Below the pieces are notes generated by a model. It ran no database searches and had not been told where the DNA came from. It saw only the letters and a program-made list of their open reading frames with translations. A program made the translations under genes and the position numbers. 64,000 bases of DNA. Source: Lasiodiplodia sp. COLG20. Taxonomy: Eukaryota > Ascomycota > Dothideomycetes > Botryosphaeriales > Botryosphaeriaceae. The stretch covers positions 2,542,001-2,606,000 of the forward strand of contig VNWV01000004.1 of assembly GCA_009801085.1 (NCBI GenBank), given 5' to 3'. Numbering within the stretch: position 1 is the first letter of the stretch; each line of letters opens with the position of its first letter. Positions 10,567 through 22,473 of this stretch are shown here, in pieces.

Positions 10567-13132
10567 TCAAACCTCCTGGATATAATTCGCGGGCACGCTC
10601 CTGACGATTCCCCCCTTCTCAACGTCCGCCCATCCATCGCCCGCATCCTTGTTGATGAGCACGAACCGCTCACCCTCCACGATCGTGTGCTCAGCCTCGC
10701 TGCGCGCCTCGTAGTCGTACAAGGCCTCGGCGTACTTGAGCTTCTTTGCACCTCTCTTCGGTGCCACTGCAGGGCCCTTCTTCTTCGCAGCCACAGCAGC
10801 AATACTGTCTGCAATCGAGGCATTGGAATTGGAGTATGTCGAGCTGGGACGCATGGGAGATGCGGGGACAGCTTCGACATAGCTAGCAGGCACCAGCCCT
10901 TCCTCGTGGCCGGCGCGGACCTTCATCCATCCTGATCCGTCTGGAATAATGTAAGTAAGCTATGGAATTGGCCCGGGGGAATGACAGCTTACCGTCTGGT
11001 TCCAAAATGGCAACTTCCTTGCCCTCGTCGATAGATATCTCGCCCTCGCCCGCGGCTGTGTAAGGGTACATCATCTTGCCCTTTGGTTCGTTGGTCTTGT
11101 GACTATCACCATTCGAAGGCGCTGCAGAGTCCGCACTCTTAACGTATTGCGCAGGAGGTGGCGCCATGATCCGGTTCTTCCGTATAGCAGGAGTGGATTT
11201 CTTCCTTTCCGGCGACTTCTCCTCCGGGGCTTCTGCCGTGCCAGATATAGACCGGTGTGCTGTTGCAGAGTAGCCCGAGCTCAACGTGTTCATCGAGTTC
11301 ACGGTATCGCTCCGGCTGAGCTGGGGTAGGTCTGATTGTGAGTCCGTAGCCCCCAAACTTGCCGTCGAGGCCTTCGCATCTTCCTGCCTTCTTGCCTTGA
11401 GCCTCTTCTTTTCCTCTTTGTTCATCTCGCCAGGGCAGTCTGCAGGAACCTTCATCTCGCACTTGCTGTGGCATGTGTAACCACAGTCTTGACAGTCGAA
11501 CCCCTTGGCGGACAAACCCCAGATGCGATCACCACAGAGATCGCAGTTCGTGGGAATCTTGAACGTCTGGGCCTTGAAGTTGTGATTCCGTGCTCCAATG
11601 CTGACATCCCCCACTGCTGTTGTGATAGTCGCGACCTCCACCTCTGCAGTCGTCTTCTGCCGCTGAACTTCATGCATTTGTTCCTGCAACGAGAAGATGG
11701 CGCGTACACACTCCACTTCGTCACGCTTGTCCTTGCCCTCTCGAATGAGGTCTCGCGCCTTCCTAGCGTTTTGAACCTCTCTCTGCTTTGCATCAATCTG
11801 GCGTTTCAGCTCCCCTAGCGATCCCTTGCTCTTTGTCAAAATGTTCGTCAGGAAAACCTTCGTCGTCTCGTCTGCGGGGATCGTGTCGTCATCATGCCAG
11901 ACGGGGCTCGGCTCAAAGACAAAATCTGCTGGGTCATGCCAGTCCTGGGCGTTGTGTCGGACAAACATCATGGAGTCAAGCTTGGGGTTGTTGCGCGGGA
12001 TTTCTGAAGCCAGGTGGTTCAAGAACTCTGTGCTCCGTGCAAGCGTGCCGGTCTCGATTTGGGCAGCCAATGACCAGATTTCATTCAATTTCGCAACCCG
12101 CGTCTCGGAAAGATCTTGCAAGCTCTGCCGTTCATTAGGAATGCTCATGGTAAGGTGGAGGAGCCGGAAATCATACATCCAGAAGTTCAGGGACATATTC
12201 GTGGTAGTATCTTTCCTTTTGCTTATTGGTTACATTGATGCTGATAATATAAGTACTCTGCAACACGGTCAGCATCGTTCGCAGCACACAGAGAGTCTTG
12301 GCTCAGACCTTTATGTTCCGCATTTCGGCCTGTTGCTGCTCGAAAGCGGCACGCGCCTTTGCCTTTCCATGGTCGAACGCGCCGTCGGACTTCTTGCGGC
12401 GATTCTCAACCTCCTGGCAGGCATTGTCATATTTGCCCTTTACTTTCTTGAGGTCGTTATATGTGGAGTCTCGCTCCTTCTCCAGCTTGGCTGCGTAGTC
12501 ACCATGGTACTTGCGTAGCTCTTCGTAGCGGGCGGCGAGCTGCTTAAGGGGCTCGGCCAGGTTGGTGACGAGTTGCTGGGAGAATTGCTCGTGTTCGCTC
12601 GCGCGGTTTTCGAGGGTGGTGAGCTGGACTTGCCATGTGGTCATGGAGGCGCTATCCCGAGGAGTCAGTTCTCATCCGTGTCCTCGTGCACTGGGCGCCC
12701 GAAGGCGAAACGCACCATTCCAGCGACCCCGGAGTGACGGTGGGGGTTTCGCCCACGCTGAGAGTGCTTGACTTGCGGGCTTTCTTCTCAAAGTACTTCT
12801 TAGCCAGCGCGCTCAGCTTGCCGGCGTACTCCTTCTCTACTGCGGCGCGTTCCCGGTAGAACTGCTGTATCTCGTCCAGCCAGCCAATACCATTCGCGAC
12901 CTAACGCGCAGGTGTCAGCACATCCTTGTGTCGTGAAGGGAATACTAGAGCTCGTCTAGGATCCAGCGATTCCGGGTTGTGGGGTGGTCGTTGGCGTCAC
13001 TCGTACCCAAGCGTTAACCGGCTTGAAGCCATCCTGTCCGAACGTGCGTCAGTCATGCGTGCGCGCATACGTAGAGACGAGCGTTACCTTGAGCTCTTCG
13101 CCGAATTGCGGGTTAATGTCTATGTCGGCCAT
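10567..13132 (-). CDS. BZZ1: Bzz1-type F-BAR, C1 and double-SH3 protein
   Basis: Bzz1 binds curved membrane and recruits the WASP (Las17) machinery that activates Arp2/3 during endocytosis. Seven exons (13132-13088, 13033-13007, 12900-12716, 12651-12309, 12257-12177, 12124-10993, 10940-10567) give about 728 residues. The order is an N-terminal FCH/F-BAR region starting MADIDINPQFGEELK, coiled coil, a C1 zinc domain near the middle (HNFKAQTFKIPTNCDLCG followed by spaced Cys and His), then two SH3 domains (MMYPYTAAGEGEISIDEG; YAEALYDYEARSEAEHTI) with the end VPANYIQEV. The second exon is a 27-base microexon. The exon 3/4 junction yields a Cys where I would expect Ser, so that splice is slightly uncertain. 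The C1 domain is typical of filamentous fungi. Confidence 0.95.
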
Positions 13133-13582
13133 GGTTTCTCGGGCAAGCCTGTGGAGGAGCAGGCGCAAAGGCGCATGAGAGGGTGGGCGTGAAGGGTGCT
13201 GCGGCTGGAGCTGGGCCGCAATGAGATAGAGGGCCCCTGCGTCCGTATGGCGGGGTGTGACGACGTTCTGGCAGTCGGGTTCCCGGGATTCAGGGCTGAG
13301 CCTCGCGCGCAGGCGGCAGTTTCCAGGCCGAAACGTTTGTCCGCGCTCAGCCCGCCGCGTCAGGAACATTCGTCAAGGGCACTTTCCAGATACATGCCCC
13401 GCGCCTAGCTCCACGACACACCCACACCTTACTCCCCACCTCAAGCCGCGCGAAACACTGCCGCTCGCGCTCGCAGCTTGCATCCTCCATTCGCTGCATC
13501 CTCACACCGCCCTTCGAGACAACTTCTTTGTCCGCGACGCGCCTCGACTAGCTTCACCCCGCCAAACTCACCACTGCCCACC
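13133..13582. promoter_or_regulatory. Divergent promoter between BZZ1 and DBP5
   Basis: BZZ1 (-) and DBP5 (+) start 450 bases apart, so this stretch must carry both promoters. The DBP5 side is strongly pyrimidine-rich (13400-13580), a common feature of fungal leaders. No clear TATA box is seen, fitting two housekeeping genes. Confidence 0.6.
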
Positions 13583-15205
13583 ATGTCTGACGCCGCTCCC
13601 TCCCTCGAGAGCCGCATCACCAGCGATGAGCCCGCCGCCGAGGTCGCCGAAGCTCAGACTGATGGCGCAACCCCCGCGACCGGCGGCAGCGGCCTCCACG
13701 AGCCCGAGTACGATGTCGAGGTCAAGCTTGCCGATCTTCAGGCCGACCCTAACAACCCGCTCTTCTCCGCAAAGACTTTCGAGGACCTGCAACTGTACGT
13801 CCCACGCGTTTCCGAGGCCGTACAAGTTCAGTGAGACTAATTGGTTCATGTTGCGGTTAGGAAGCCGGAGATCCTCAAGGGCCTCTATGGCATGCGCTTC
13901 CAGAAGCCGTCCAAGATCCAGGAGAAGGCTCTCCCGCTTCTCCTCATAAACCCTCCCACAAATCTTATCGGCCAGTCTCAGTCGGGCACTGGCAAGACCG
14001 CGGCCTTTACCCTCAACATGCTGAGCCGCGTGGACCTGTCGACCATCGCCCCCCAGGCCCTCGTCCTTGCGCCTAGTCGCGAATTGGCCCGTCAGATCAT
14101 GGGTGTGGTTCAAGAGATGGGCAAGCACATGGAAGGCCTTGTGGTCACCGCTGCCATTCCCGATCCCAGCAGGCGCAATCAGAAATTTGAGGGCCAAGTC
14201 ATTGTTGGTACGCCCGGTACCGTCATGGACATGATCAGGAGGAGGCTGTTGGACAGCCGTGGTATCAAGGTTCTTGTTCTGGACGAGGCCGACAACATGC
14301 TGGATCAGCAGGGTCTTGGAGATCAGTGCAAGAGAGTCAAGCAGTACGCATTGCCCAAACTGGAAACGTTTCGCCAGCCTAATTTCTCGCAGGCTCCTTC
14401 CTAAGGACACCCAGGTCGTCCTTTTCTCCGCTACTTTCCCCGATGAGGTCGTCCGCTACGCAAAGTCGTTCGCGCCCAACGCCAACCAGCTCACTCTCAA
14501 GCATGAGGAGCTTACTGTTGAGGGCATCAAGCAGTTCTACCTGGATGCCGAAGGCGAAGAGGACAAGTTCCGTGTTCTTCTGCAGTTCTACGGCCTCATG
14601 ACCATCGCGTCTTCCATCATCTTCGTCAAGGTAAGCATCTCTGAAGCGTTGGAAGCTGGCATTCCCGAGCTGACATTTCGTCAAGCGCCGTGACACTGCC
14701 GCTGCACTTGAGCAGCGTATGACTGCCGAGGGCCACAAGGTTGCACAGCTTTCTGGTGCTTTGGAGGGTCCTGAGCGTGATATTATCAACGACAAGTTCA
14801 GGAAGGGAGAGGCCAAGGTGCTCATCACTACGAACGTGCTGGCTCGTGGTATCGACGTTCAGTCGGTGACGATGGTGATCAACTACGTAGGTACCCAACT
14901 TTCTTGGCGCACCGACAAACTAACTGACAGTTCTGCAGGACATTCCCGAGATGGCTAACGGTGCTCCTGACCCGGAGACTTACCTTCACCGTATCGGTCG
15001 CACTGGACGCTTCGGCCGTGTGGGTGTGGCCATCAGCTTCATCCACGACAAGAAGAGTTGGACGAACCTGTCGGAGATCGCCAGGTACTACAACACGGAG
15101 CTCCTCCCGCTCGACACCAAGGACTGGGATTCGGTGGAGGATATCATCAAGAAGGTCATCAAGAGCTCGAGGGCTGGCAAGACGACAGCGGAGATGACTG
15201 CGTAA
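13583..15205 (+). CDS. DBP5: DEAD-box RNA helicase Dbp5 (mRNA export)
   Basis: Dbp5 is an ATP-dependent RNA helicase that remodels mRNPs at the cytoplasmic face of the nuclear pore. Five exons (13583-13794, 13861-14343, 14393-14630, 14686-14886, 14939-15205) give 466 residues. Visible motifs in order are the Q-motif region [13 protein letters not shown], Walker A SQSGTGKT, the PSRELA motif, TPGT, the Walker B box [11 protein letters not shown] (LFSATFPD), [10 protein letters not shown] and the arginine finger [10 protein letters not shown]. The N-terminus is acidic and low in complexity, as in other fungal Dbp5 proteins. Introns are 48 to 66 bases. Exon phases agree at each join, for example CA|G before LLPKDTQ. 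The nearest alternative would be another DEAD-box protein, but the motif wording fits Dbp5 best. Confidence 0.95.
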
Positions 15206-15973
15206 AGCAGAGAGACGAAAGGCTCGGTATACGAGCTTGAAGATACCAACAAATTTCCTCAGTTGAAAGCGTAAATGGCGGATTATTTCTCGGAAACGGA
15301 AGGCATGAAAAGGTAGCGTGCAAAAGATGATTCTGGGAGCAAACGCATGATTTGGGACGAATGAGCAAAACAAAAGATTGGCTCGAGCATGGAGACATTC
15401 ATGAATGGCGAGATAGCGGACAGAAATAATGAAGATATCCGAGGAAATGCATGCTGAAGTCTTATTGGGTGGCCGGGCAATCAGGCACAATTAGGCAAAA
15501 ATGCTGCGGCGATCGGCCCACAATGCTCGCGGTCGGCAAGCGGGACAGCGGAGTACGTCACCAAACCCTTGAATCTCGTCACCAGTAAAGGCACCTGGCG
15601 ACCAACGAGACTCCAGGTACGCGTTTCCATCCCCGTTTGTCAGCCTTACCATCCTTATCGACCAAATCGAGGCCATGATGCAGCAGAAGGACTCCGCTGA
15701 TCTACCCGCACGCCGCGTTCGAGCAGGGTCCGAGCTTTCCACAGTCACGAGTCCCGCACTGGGGTAAGCTTTGGCTGCTTCCTTGTGACGGAGCTGAGTC
15801 TGGTGAACAGGTCAGACCCTTGACCGCCAACCTTCGCTAGCTCATCTCCTTCAATGGTCTAAGACATTTAGACTAAAAATCGATTCTGCACAGCACGACA
15901 CGAGCACACTACCAAGAACGTAGGGCACACACGCCGCGGCAAGCTACTGCAGGAGCCAAGCCTTGCGTCTACA
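15206..15973. other. Intergenic: DBP5 3' end to DUF202 gene
   Basis: 768 bases containing the DBP5 3' region and the DUF202 gene promoter. An 85-codon minus-strand frame at 15491-15748 has no recognisable domain and is not called. Confidence 0.55.
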
Positions 15974-17188
15974 ATGGCGCCATTTTGGAAGCATGCGTCT
16001 AAGGATAAGAGCACTATCTCGTCCACGCCCGGTCGCAGTTCCGACGTGCACCGTCGCTCGTCGTCCTCGTCTTCGTCTTCATCATCGTCCTCGTCCTCCG
16101 CTTCCTCATCCACGAAGAAGCAACAAGCCAAGCCAATTCAACAACCACAACAGCAAGCTGCGGACCCTGCTCAAGCTTCCGGATCGCACACAGTTACTCA
16201 TTTCGCATCATCCGGTCGCTCTAGCAACCTGAGCGTCAGCTTCAGAGAGATAGTTTCATACTCGTCCAGCCGCAGCGGTGGAATTCTAGAAGGCAGCATC
16301 AGCAACGTACCCGGCGTTGCCGATATGGAGCGTAGGTGGTCTGCACAGAGACAAGCATCAATGGTCAGCAGAGACGCCAACACTGCCGATGTTGCTGCTA
16401 CCAGCAGCGCCGATGAGACGACGGGTATACTGGGAGCGGATAGGAACGGTGTAGGACAGCGCACCTACAACACGAATGGCGGAACGGGCTTGATCGGCCG
16501 TACCTCCAGTATCAGAAGGAGAGCCAGTGGGCAAGACGGCGGTGCTGAGAACGGCACCACGAATGAGCATGAGGCACAGAACGAAGACTCCTGGTGGCAT
16601 AGGTTTTCAGAGAAATACGGAAGCGTCGAATTGGACAACAAGGGGAGCGTTGCTAGGGATCATTTGGCTCTGGGTAAGTTTCATTTTCGATTTCTGTCTT
16701 TTCTAGGGGATTTTGCCATTTTTATCCTTCATTCCGCGGGTTCCGTGGAGAAACACTTCAGTTTCCTTCGAATCGAAAACTACGCTTCTACAAAAGAACA
16801 CATTACCCGGATATGAGCTGATCATTCCAAAGAACGCACATTCCTCGCCTGGCTCCGTACTTCACTCTCCTTTGCAAGCATCGGCATCGCCGTGACGCAA
16901 CTATTCCGTCTCAACACCTCGATCGCAGACGGCGACCACGACGGCGACCAGCACGAGCGCCTTCGACACGTTGGAAAGCCTCTGGGCGCAACTTTCATAG
17001 CCATCTCGATCGTCATCCTCTTCATCGGCTTTCACCGCTACTTCGAGTCCCAGCACTACGTCATCCGCGGGAAGTTCCCAGCCAGCAGGGGCTCCATCCT
17101 TGTGGTCAGCGCTATAGCGGGTGCGTTGATTGTGAGCAGCCTTGTTGTGGTGTTGGTGATAGCGCCGAAGGCTTTCGAGCGGCGGTAA
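15974..17188 (+). CDS. DUF202-domain membrane protein
   Basis: Two exons (15974-16673, 16833-17188) give 351 residues. The first 220 or so are low complexity, with a long serine run near residue 20 and Gln/Ser-rich stretches, and are probably cytosolic and disordered. The second exon completes the DUF202 signature ([20 protein letters not shown]) across the splice, where G|AA forms the Glu. Three hydrophobic segments follow: [28 protein letters not shown] and [23 protein letters not shown]202 also occurs in Vtc1 of the vacuolar polyphosphate complex, but this protein is longer and its role is unknown. The domain call is firm; no function is assigned. Confidence 0.9.
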
Positions 17189-18088
17189 AAGATGCTCAGG
17201 AAAGCGGTGGACACAGTGTAGGTCTTCTGATCGGGAAGGGGATGCTTAGGACAAGTACGCATTGTTTGATCGCCCTCTGCCGATACCTTGAAAATGCGGG
17301 CGTAGAAAAGGTATTCTTTCGGAGACTGACGAGGAAACTGATGCAAGTGGACTGAATGTCCAGGGACGGCCAGAAGAGATGTCATTATTAGGGGTTTATT
17401 GGGGTGTTTCGTCCACGGAATAAGACAATATTCGAAAGTCTGAGTGCAACGATGACGCTGCCTGAGTGCAAGTTTATCCTAGGAGAGCTGTGTATAAATG
17501 TCTGTAGGCTTATCATGCCTGTTATCTTTTTTGGTGGTCCACTTGTGAACATCCTCTACTGGGTATACGGCCCGTTCTTAGACTTGTTGGGTAGTTTCTT
17601 CGAGCTTCTGGAATTAGACAGGCACCCTATGGTTCTATCATGGGCATCATCCTAGACGCCATTTAGCTAGAAAACTCCTGTGGATAAATACCATGATCAT
17701 AACGTATGGAAGTCCACCAGCGGGACACGCAAGCTACATTTTCCGCATTACGCTTTATCTGTAACTTCCAGAGTTTCAGCGCCGATCAGACGTATGCATG
17801 TTTTGATGGATCATGTGCCAAAGATCGAGCATCTTGGAGTAGTCATGATCCAGGAAGGAACAAAGGTTTGTGAGCACGCTCTTTACTCAAGGATGTCTGA
17901 GACTGCTATTAGCTTTGTCCGACGTTGTGCTCATCGAAATATAGCTCCTGGCCCACACAACATGTATTGGTTGTAGTACAAATTGTTGAGTGGAAACTAT
18001 GGACAAAAATCAAAAGTACTCTACGATTGGCTTCTCACCGGATACTCTATTTACACTTGATACAATACAATGCAAACCCTTCCTCTGA
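17189..18088. other. Intergenic between convergent 3' ends
   Basis: About 900 bases between the ends of the DUF202 gene (+) and the next minus-strand gene, AT-richer than the flanking genes. An 83-codon frame at 17404-17655 is hydrophobic but has no recognisable features. No structured repeat is seen. Confidence 0.55.
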
Positions 18089-20011
18089 TCACACGATCTC
18101 GCCCATACGGCGCTCAACACTCAGCAAGTTCTCCAGATCACTTGCCAGCGTCCATGCGTCGTTTGCCCTCGTATCCGAGTTGACATCCATCCCCGATCGG
18201 TACTTTCTGAAAACCGATCGGAACAAGTCGCCAGCCTCCAGCGCCTTTAACTGTTCATCAGCTCCGTATTTGATCAACAAGAGCATCGTCTCCATCGCTT
18301 CCAAATCTTTCTCCGAAGTTTCCAGCGCTTCCGTGAGATATGCAATCTCGTCATAGCGCATCGCATGTATCGCCCACACGAACTTCCTCGCCCACCGTCT
18401 ACTCGGCTCGACTCTCAGTCTCTCCCGAACTCTGGCCACCAACAAACCCCGCAACAACCTAAAAGACTCGGAATTTTCCTCCTTCTGCAGCAGCAGCTGC
18501 ACGATCCTCGTCACCCGCCGGCTGAGCTCCGCCTCTCTGAACCTCGTCTCCGCGCTCGCCCGCAGAACACGCTGCCGCATGTTCAGAATGCCCGTCTTCA
18601 CCGTCCCCTGATCGATGCTGCTGGCGTACCACATAGCGGGCCACCGAGTCGCCCTCCGTGCGCCTTCCCGCTTGGCAAGGCGGGCGGTTTCCCTGAGCTG
18701 CATGTGCCAGCGGATCGGGTTAACGGCGGCGCACTGGAGCATGAGGTTGATGGACACGTACTGGGACAGGGTGACGGCGTCGTCGAGGTAGGCGAGCTCG
18801 TGCTCGCGGCCGGTCTTGACGGCCTGCATCGCGTCGCGCAGCCGCTGCTCGTCGAGCCGGCGCTTTTTGACGAAGAGCTCGCGCGTGTGGCGGAAGTGGT
18901 TGGGATGGAGCACCGCCAAAGGGAGCTCGGTGCGGGCCATGGGATCGGCGTCGGGCTGGGGTTCTACGCCCGCCGCCGTGGGGGACGACGAGGAGCCGGG
19001 CGCCGCGGTTCGGTGCGAGTAGGAGAGGTGGCGACGTTGCTGGTAGCGCCCGAAAGGCTGAGAGATCGGCCTCATGCTGGACCAACCCGATTGAATTGGT
19101 GCATTTGTCGCCTTGGTATCTTGCCCCGGTTTGAAGTGGATTGTCCCATAATTGGGTTTGGGTTTCTGCCCTGATAGATCCGGCCGACCCCTCTTTATAA
19201 GACGTGCCTTTTGTTGGTTCTGATATTTGTCAAGTAGGTTCCGTTTTCTGAGTTTCCTCCTGAGCCGCACCACATGCGGGAAAACATCGTCTTCCCTTTT
19301 CTTGCATTTGAGCTGTGATTTATGGCCTGCAGTTTCGGCAATTTCGGTGACCTCTGACGCAGGAAAGGGCAGCGCCGTCACCGCCAGCTCTTCATTTTTG
19401 ATGCTTTTAAGCATGCGTTGAAGTTTATTCAATTCTTCGCTCGTACTTGTACGCCATTTTGTCTTTGAAAGCCGAGGTGCGCCAAAGGGTGAATAATGCT
19501 GAATCTGCCGCGTTAGTACGTGAATGTACTGCGCCGAGGCCTCTATCTGCAGCGTCAGCATCCGCATATGACCGTCGCGAAGCTTCACCATATGCGCCTT
19601 GGCAGCGTCGCGGCGGCCCCGCCAGATATCAATCAATCTTTGGAGCGGGGCAGTCCGTGGACGTTTCACGCGAGGTACAGGTCTGACGGCGAGCTGTTCC
19701 TCGCTGTGCTTCAAAATCCAACGCGAGACCCTCCAGAAGCGGGGGTACTTTTCCAACGTCATGCGAAAATCCTGAGCCGTGGTTTCGGGCACTTTGAGCG
19801 TGGTGAGATCGACTTCCCTAAGTCGGCGGCTGATGGCTATCATCGGTCGTAGGAACGGACGGTCCCAATCGCGAAGTTGTTTGGTTTTGATCTGCGGAGA
19901 TGGAGTGGATGAGAAGTTCCTGACGGAGCAGGTGCCAAGAGTGTGTTTGGCACGAGTATTCATCACGCCACTGGCATTGGCGGGCAAGGATGCGTGTCGA
20001 GGAAGACTCAT
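18089..20011 (-). CDS. Unknown protein, probable mitochondrial import
   Basis: A single-exon minus-strand frame of 640 residues from the Met at 20011. The frame also extends to an ATG at 20089, but those 26 codons contain a GTAAGT and a TTCCAG that could be a short leader intron, and the later Met starts a better import signal. The N-terminus is basic and free of acidic residues, with VRNFSSTPSP, a typical matrix-peptidase cleavage context. The rest is very rich in Arg and Lys with long predicted helices; the middle, near residues 290-390, is Pro/Ser/Gln-rich. I recognise no domain. A role with mitochondrial ribosomes or RNA would fit the composition, but that is a guess. Another gene with a mitochondrial-type leader lies directly upstream. 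Confidence 0.75.
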   Translation of the reverse strand: MSLPRHASLPANASGVMNTRAKHTLGTCSVRNFSSTPSPQIKTKQLRDWDRPFLRPMIAISRRLREVDLTTLKVPETTAQDFRMTLEKYPRFWRVSRWILKHSEEQLAVRPVPRVKRPRTAPLQRLIDIWRGRRDAAKAHMVKLRDGHMRMLTLQIEASAQYIHVLTRQIQHYSPFGAPRLSKTKWRTSTSEELNKLQRMLKSIKNEELAVTALPFPASEVTEIAETAGHKSQLKCKKREDDVFPHVVRLRRKLRKRNLLDKYQNQQKARLIKRGRPDLSGQKPKPNYGTIHFKPGQDTKATNAPIQSGWSSMRPISQPFGRYQQRRHLSYSHRTAAPGSSSSPTAAGVEPQPDADPMARTELPLAVLHPNHFRHTRELFVKKRRLDEQRLRDAMQAVKTGREHELAYLDDAVTLSQYVSINLMLQCAAVNPIRWHMQLRETARLAKREGARRATRWPAMWYASSIDQGTVKTGILNMRQRVLRASAETRFREAELSRRVTRIVQLLLQKEENSESFRLLRGLLVARVRERLRVEPSRRWARKFVWAIHAMRYDEIAYLTEALETSEKDLEAMETMLLLIKYGADEQLKALEAGDLFRSVFRKYRSGMDVNSDTRANDAWTLASDLENLLSVERRMGEIV

Positions 20012-20135
20012 GATATTATTTGGGCTGGAAGCAGACTTCATACAGTCAGCACGACTACTTACAAGGGAAATGGCTATATGAAATTCCATAAGCGGGCAGG
20101 TACAAACCGAAAATTATGTGCTACTGCACTGCCAC

Positions 20136-22069
20136 CTACTCAGAACTGACCTTTGGCGTTGCATATCTTAGATTTCGCCGAGTTGGGAGCCGGTTGCTTG
20201 TAACCAAAAGTGAAAACGGGACGTCAACCATCGTTTGGGAATAGTGTTCCCTCCTCTCCGAGTGTTGACGAACGGACTTTATACTCATCCCCTGTTCTGA
20301 CAAGGCACCGAAATAGCCGGGCCAGGCGTCGATACTGGAAGGTTCTTCTGTCGTTGTGTCGGAAATGTCGTCAATGGTGCTTGGTACAGTGCCGAACACG
20401 CATGTGTCTTGTTCGTACTTCGGTAACTCGAGGGATGAAACAGGGGATGTCAAAAATGTGATGTATGAGCCAGGCACCGCTACCGGTTGTAAACTCTGTT
20501 CTGTGGCTGGATCCATCTCGTCGACATCAGCAGCATTTTCAGCAGCCTCGCTAATGGATTTCGCCGGGTCCAAGGAAATAAGGCCTGCTTTCTTGCCCCA
20601 TCCGCCGCCACCACTGAGAACACGGTGGAGCTTCCCATTCCCGCGCAGCAAGACGTTCCAAACCGCGGAGTGGAATAGCTTGTGGTCGGCGTTCCAAGCG
20701 TCGGCCATGAATAGAGAAGACAGGCCAGCATAGTCATACATTTGACTGAACCTCCGCGGTTGCCACTTCTTGAGCGCTGAGAGAACAGACGACGAGAAAT
20801 ACTTGGTAGTTTTCTCAGAAGTGACCAGCGCCCATACGGGCATAGCATGCGGGGCCTGACCCGTAGCCTCAAAGTATGACGAAACAGCCTTTTCCAGTTC
20901 TTGAGATGCGGGAGCTTCTTTTCCATCAGGGCCGATGATTTGTCGAATGATGTTCCCCATGCCGGCTTTGACTGGCCTCGGGGGGGTCAATGGCACGAGA
21001 GGTGCACGAAGCTGGTGCAACGTCTCGTGCTCCATGGGGAAATCGCAAACCCTATGTGCTAGATATCGGCCAGATACCGGCCACGTTACGCGTTGAGAGT
21101 CGGTTTTGGTGACCTTCTCCGCATGCAGAGTACGACGATGTTGGAGGGCAGCATGTTCAGAATGCACGGGTTCGTCTATTTCGCTGGCTCTGTACAAGAT
21201 ATTGTACATTATAGACGTGTGTCCAGTCTGGAAGAGGGTATTTGCAAGAGGAAGGCGCAGTCGGATGATGGTAGTGGAGTAGTCCCTTCGTGGCTGTCCT
21301 TCCAGATCGGCCAGTTTGAAGCGATCGAAGATGTCAAAGGAGAGAGAAGCAGCAGCATCGCTGCGTTCACTTTTCCTCTTCACATCTCGTTCCGCTGTCC
21401 AGCTATGACGCGTGACATTGTCGTTGAACCACAGTGCATAAGCCAGACCCTCCCTGCCTTTGCTCGCCTGGGAGCTATCCTCGGGACTCGGGAGCCGGTC
21501 GACTACAGCGGCGACGACGCGAATGCCTTTGAGAAGAGTTCCATGTTCGAGCGACTGCTGGAGCATGCGGGACGCGGCCTGGGTGATTGCTTCCGGAGCG
21601 CCAACCACTAAAGGCTTTAGGGCGGAGGCAAAGGATGGAGTGACCAGCAACATGGCAGTTGGGCGCTTGTTATCCGGTATCAAGAAAGGCACTGGCTCAA
21701 TTTGGTCAATGAGGCTACTGATGTCCTGGTTGAGATCAGTATTCGACGCAGGACAAGCAACGGCTGTGCATCACAAACCGTGTTACTAGGGTTTTTGGTA
21801 GTGACTGTGCCAATATGGTAGAGGTCTTTCTTAACCTGGAGGCTATCACGGGCATCCTCGGTTCCAGCGGACTTATCGTGAGCATCCTCAGTTGCAGCGG
21901 ACTTGTCCTCGGGAGATTGATGGAGGTTCTCGATGAAGCTCCGCAGCGAGCTCTGGCTCCGGATCGGCGGGCGCGAAAGAGCACACACGCGTGGATGGGG
22001 GAGTAGACGAACGCGAGGCGGCATTGCGCCACGCAAAAGCGCGTGGCATCTTCGCGCGGAACTGAGCAT
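20136..22069 (-). CDS. Unknown protein with mitochondrial-type leader
   Basis: Two exons (22069-21779, 21725-20136) joined over a 53-base intron give 626 residues. The leader MLSSARRCHALLRGAM and the next 30 residues are Arg-rich and lack acidic residues, as in mitochondrial presequences. An in-frame TAG directly before the ATG fixes the start. The body is globular, with a distinctive glycine stretch GGGGWGKKAGLISLDP near residue 470 and VWALVTSEKTTKYFSSSV before it. It reads like a conserved fungal protein of unknown function; I cannot name a domain with confidence. It shares a 404-base divergent promoter with MNN9 and runs head to tail with the next mitochondrial-type gene. Confidence 0.75.
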
Positions 22070-22473
22070 GGACGGCTACGCGGTGGGGCGCATGGCAATG
22101 GAGAAAAGATGTAGAGAACGGACGGGAGCTTTGGCCTAGCATGTCTGGTTGCGCAATGTGCCGAAGAGGTGCCGCAGCGCCAATCTCACTTACGAGGGCA
22201 CGAATACGTAGACTATATCCAGCGCGCACCGCCAACACAGCTTCCCAGCGCGAGCCTTGCGGGCTTTCGACTGGAATGTTCCGATCTTAATCCACTCGCT
22301 CTTTTCCGGCGCCTTGCCAACTTCCCGTACCCCGCTTACACCTCCGCTCTGCGGCTGGTCTGGACGAACACCGTTGCAGCTTGCGTGCGTGCCTCTCCTT
22401 GAACTCCGTCCCAATCGCTCGTTGACACCATGTAGACTCTATTGACCCGCCTCCGCCGAGGCCCTTGACCAAG
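22070..22473. promoter_or_regulatory. Divergent promoter, mitochondrial-type gene and MNN9
   Basis: 404 bases separate the start codons of the minus-strand gene and MNN9 (+), so both promoters lie here. No clear TATA box is seen. Confidence 0.55.

Noticed and set aside
10883..12196. Continuous 437-codon frame as an independent gene
   Set aside because: It is the large middle exon of BZZ1; its apparent start and end are intron sequence read through.
13568..14410. 280-codon minus-strand frame opposite DBP5
   Set aside because: It is antisense to helicase motifs that are unmistakable on the plus strand.
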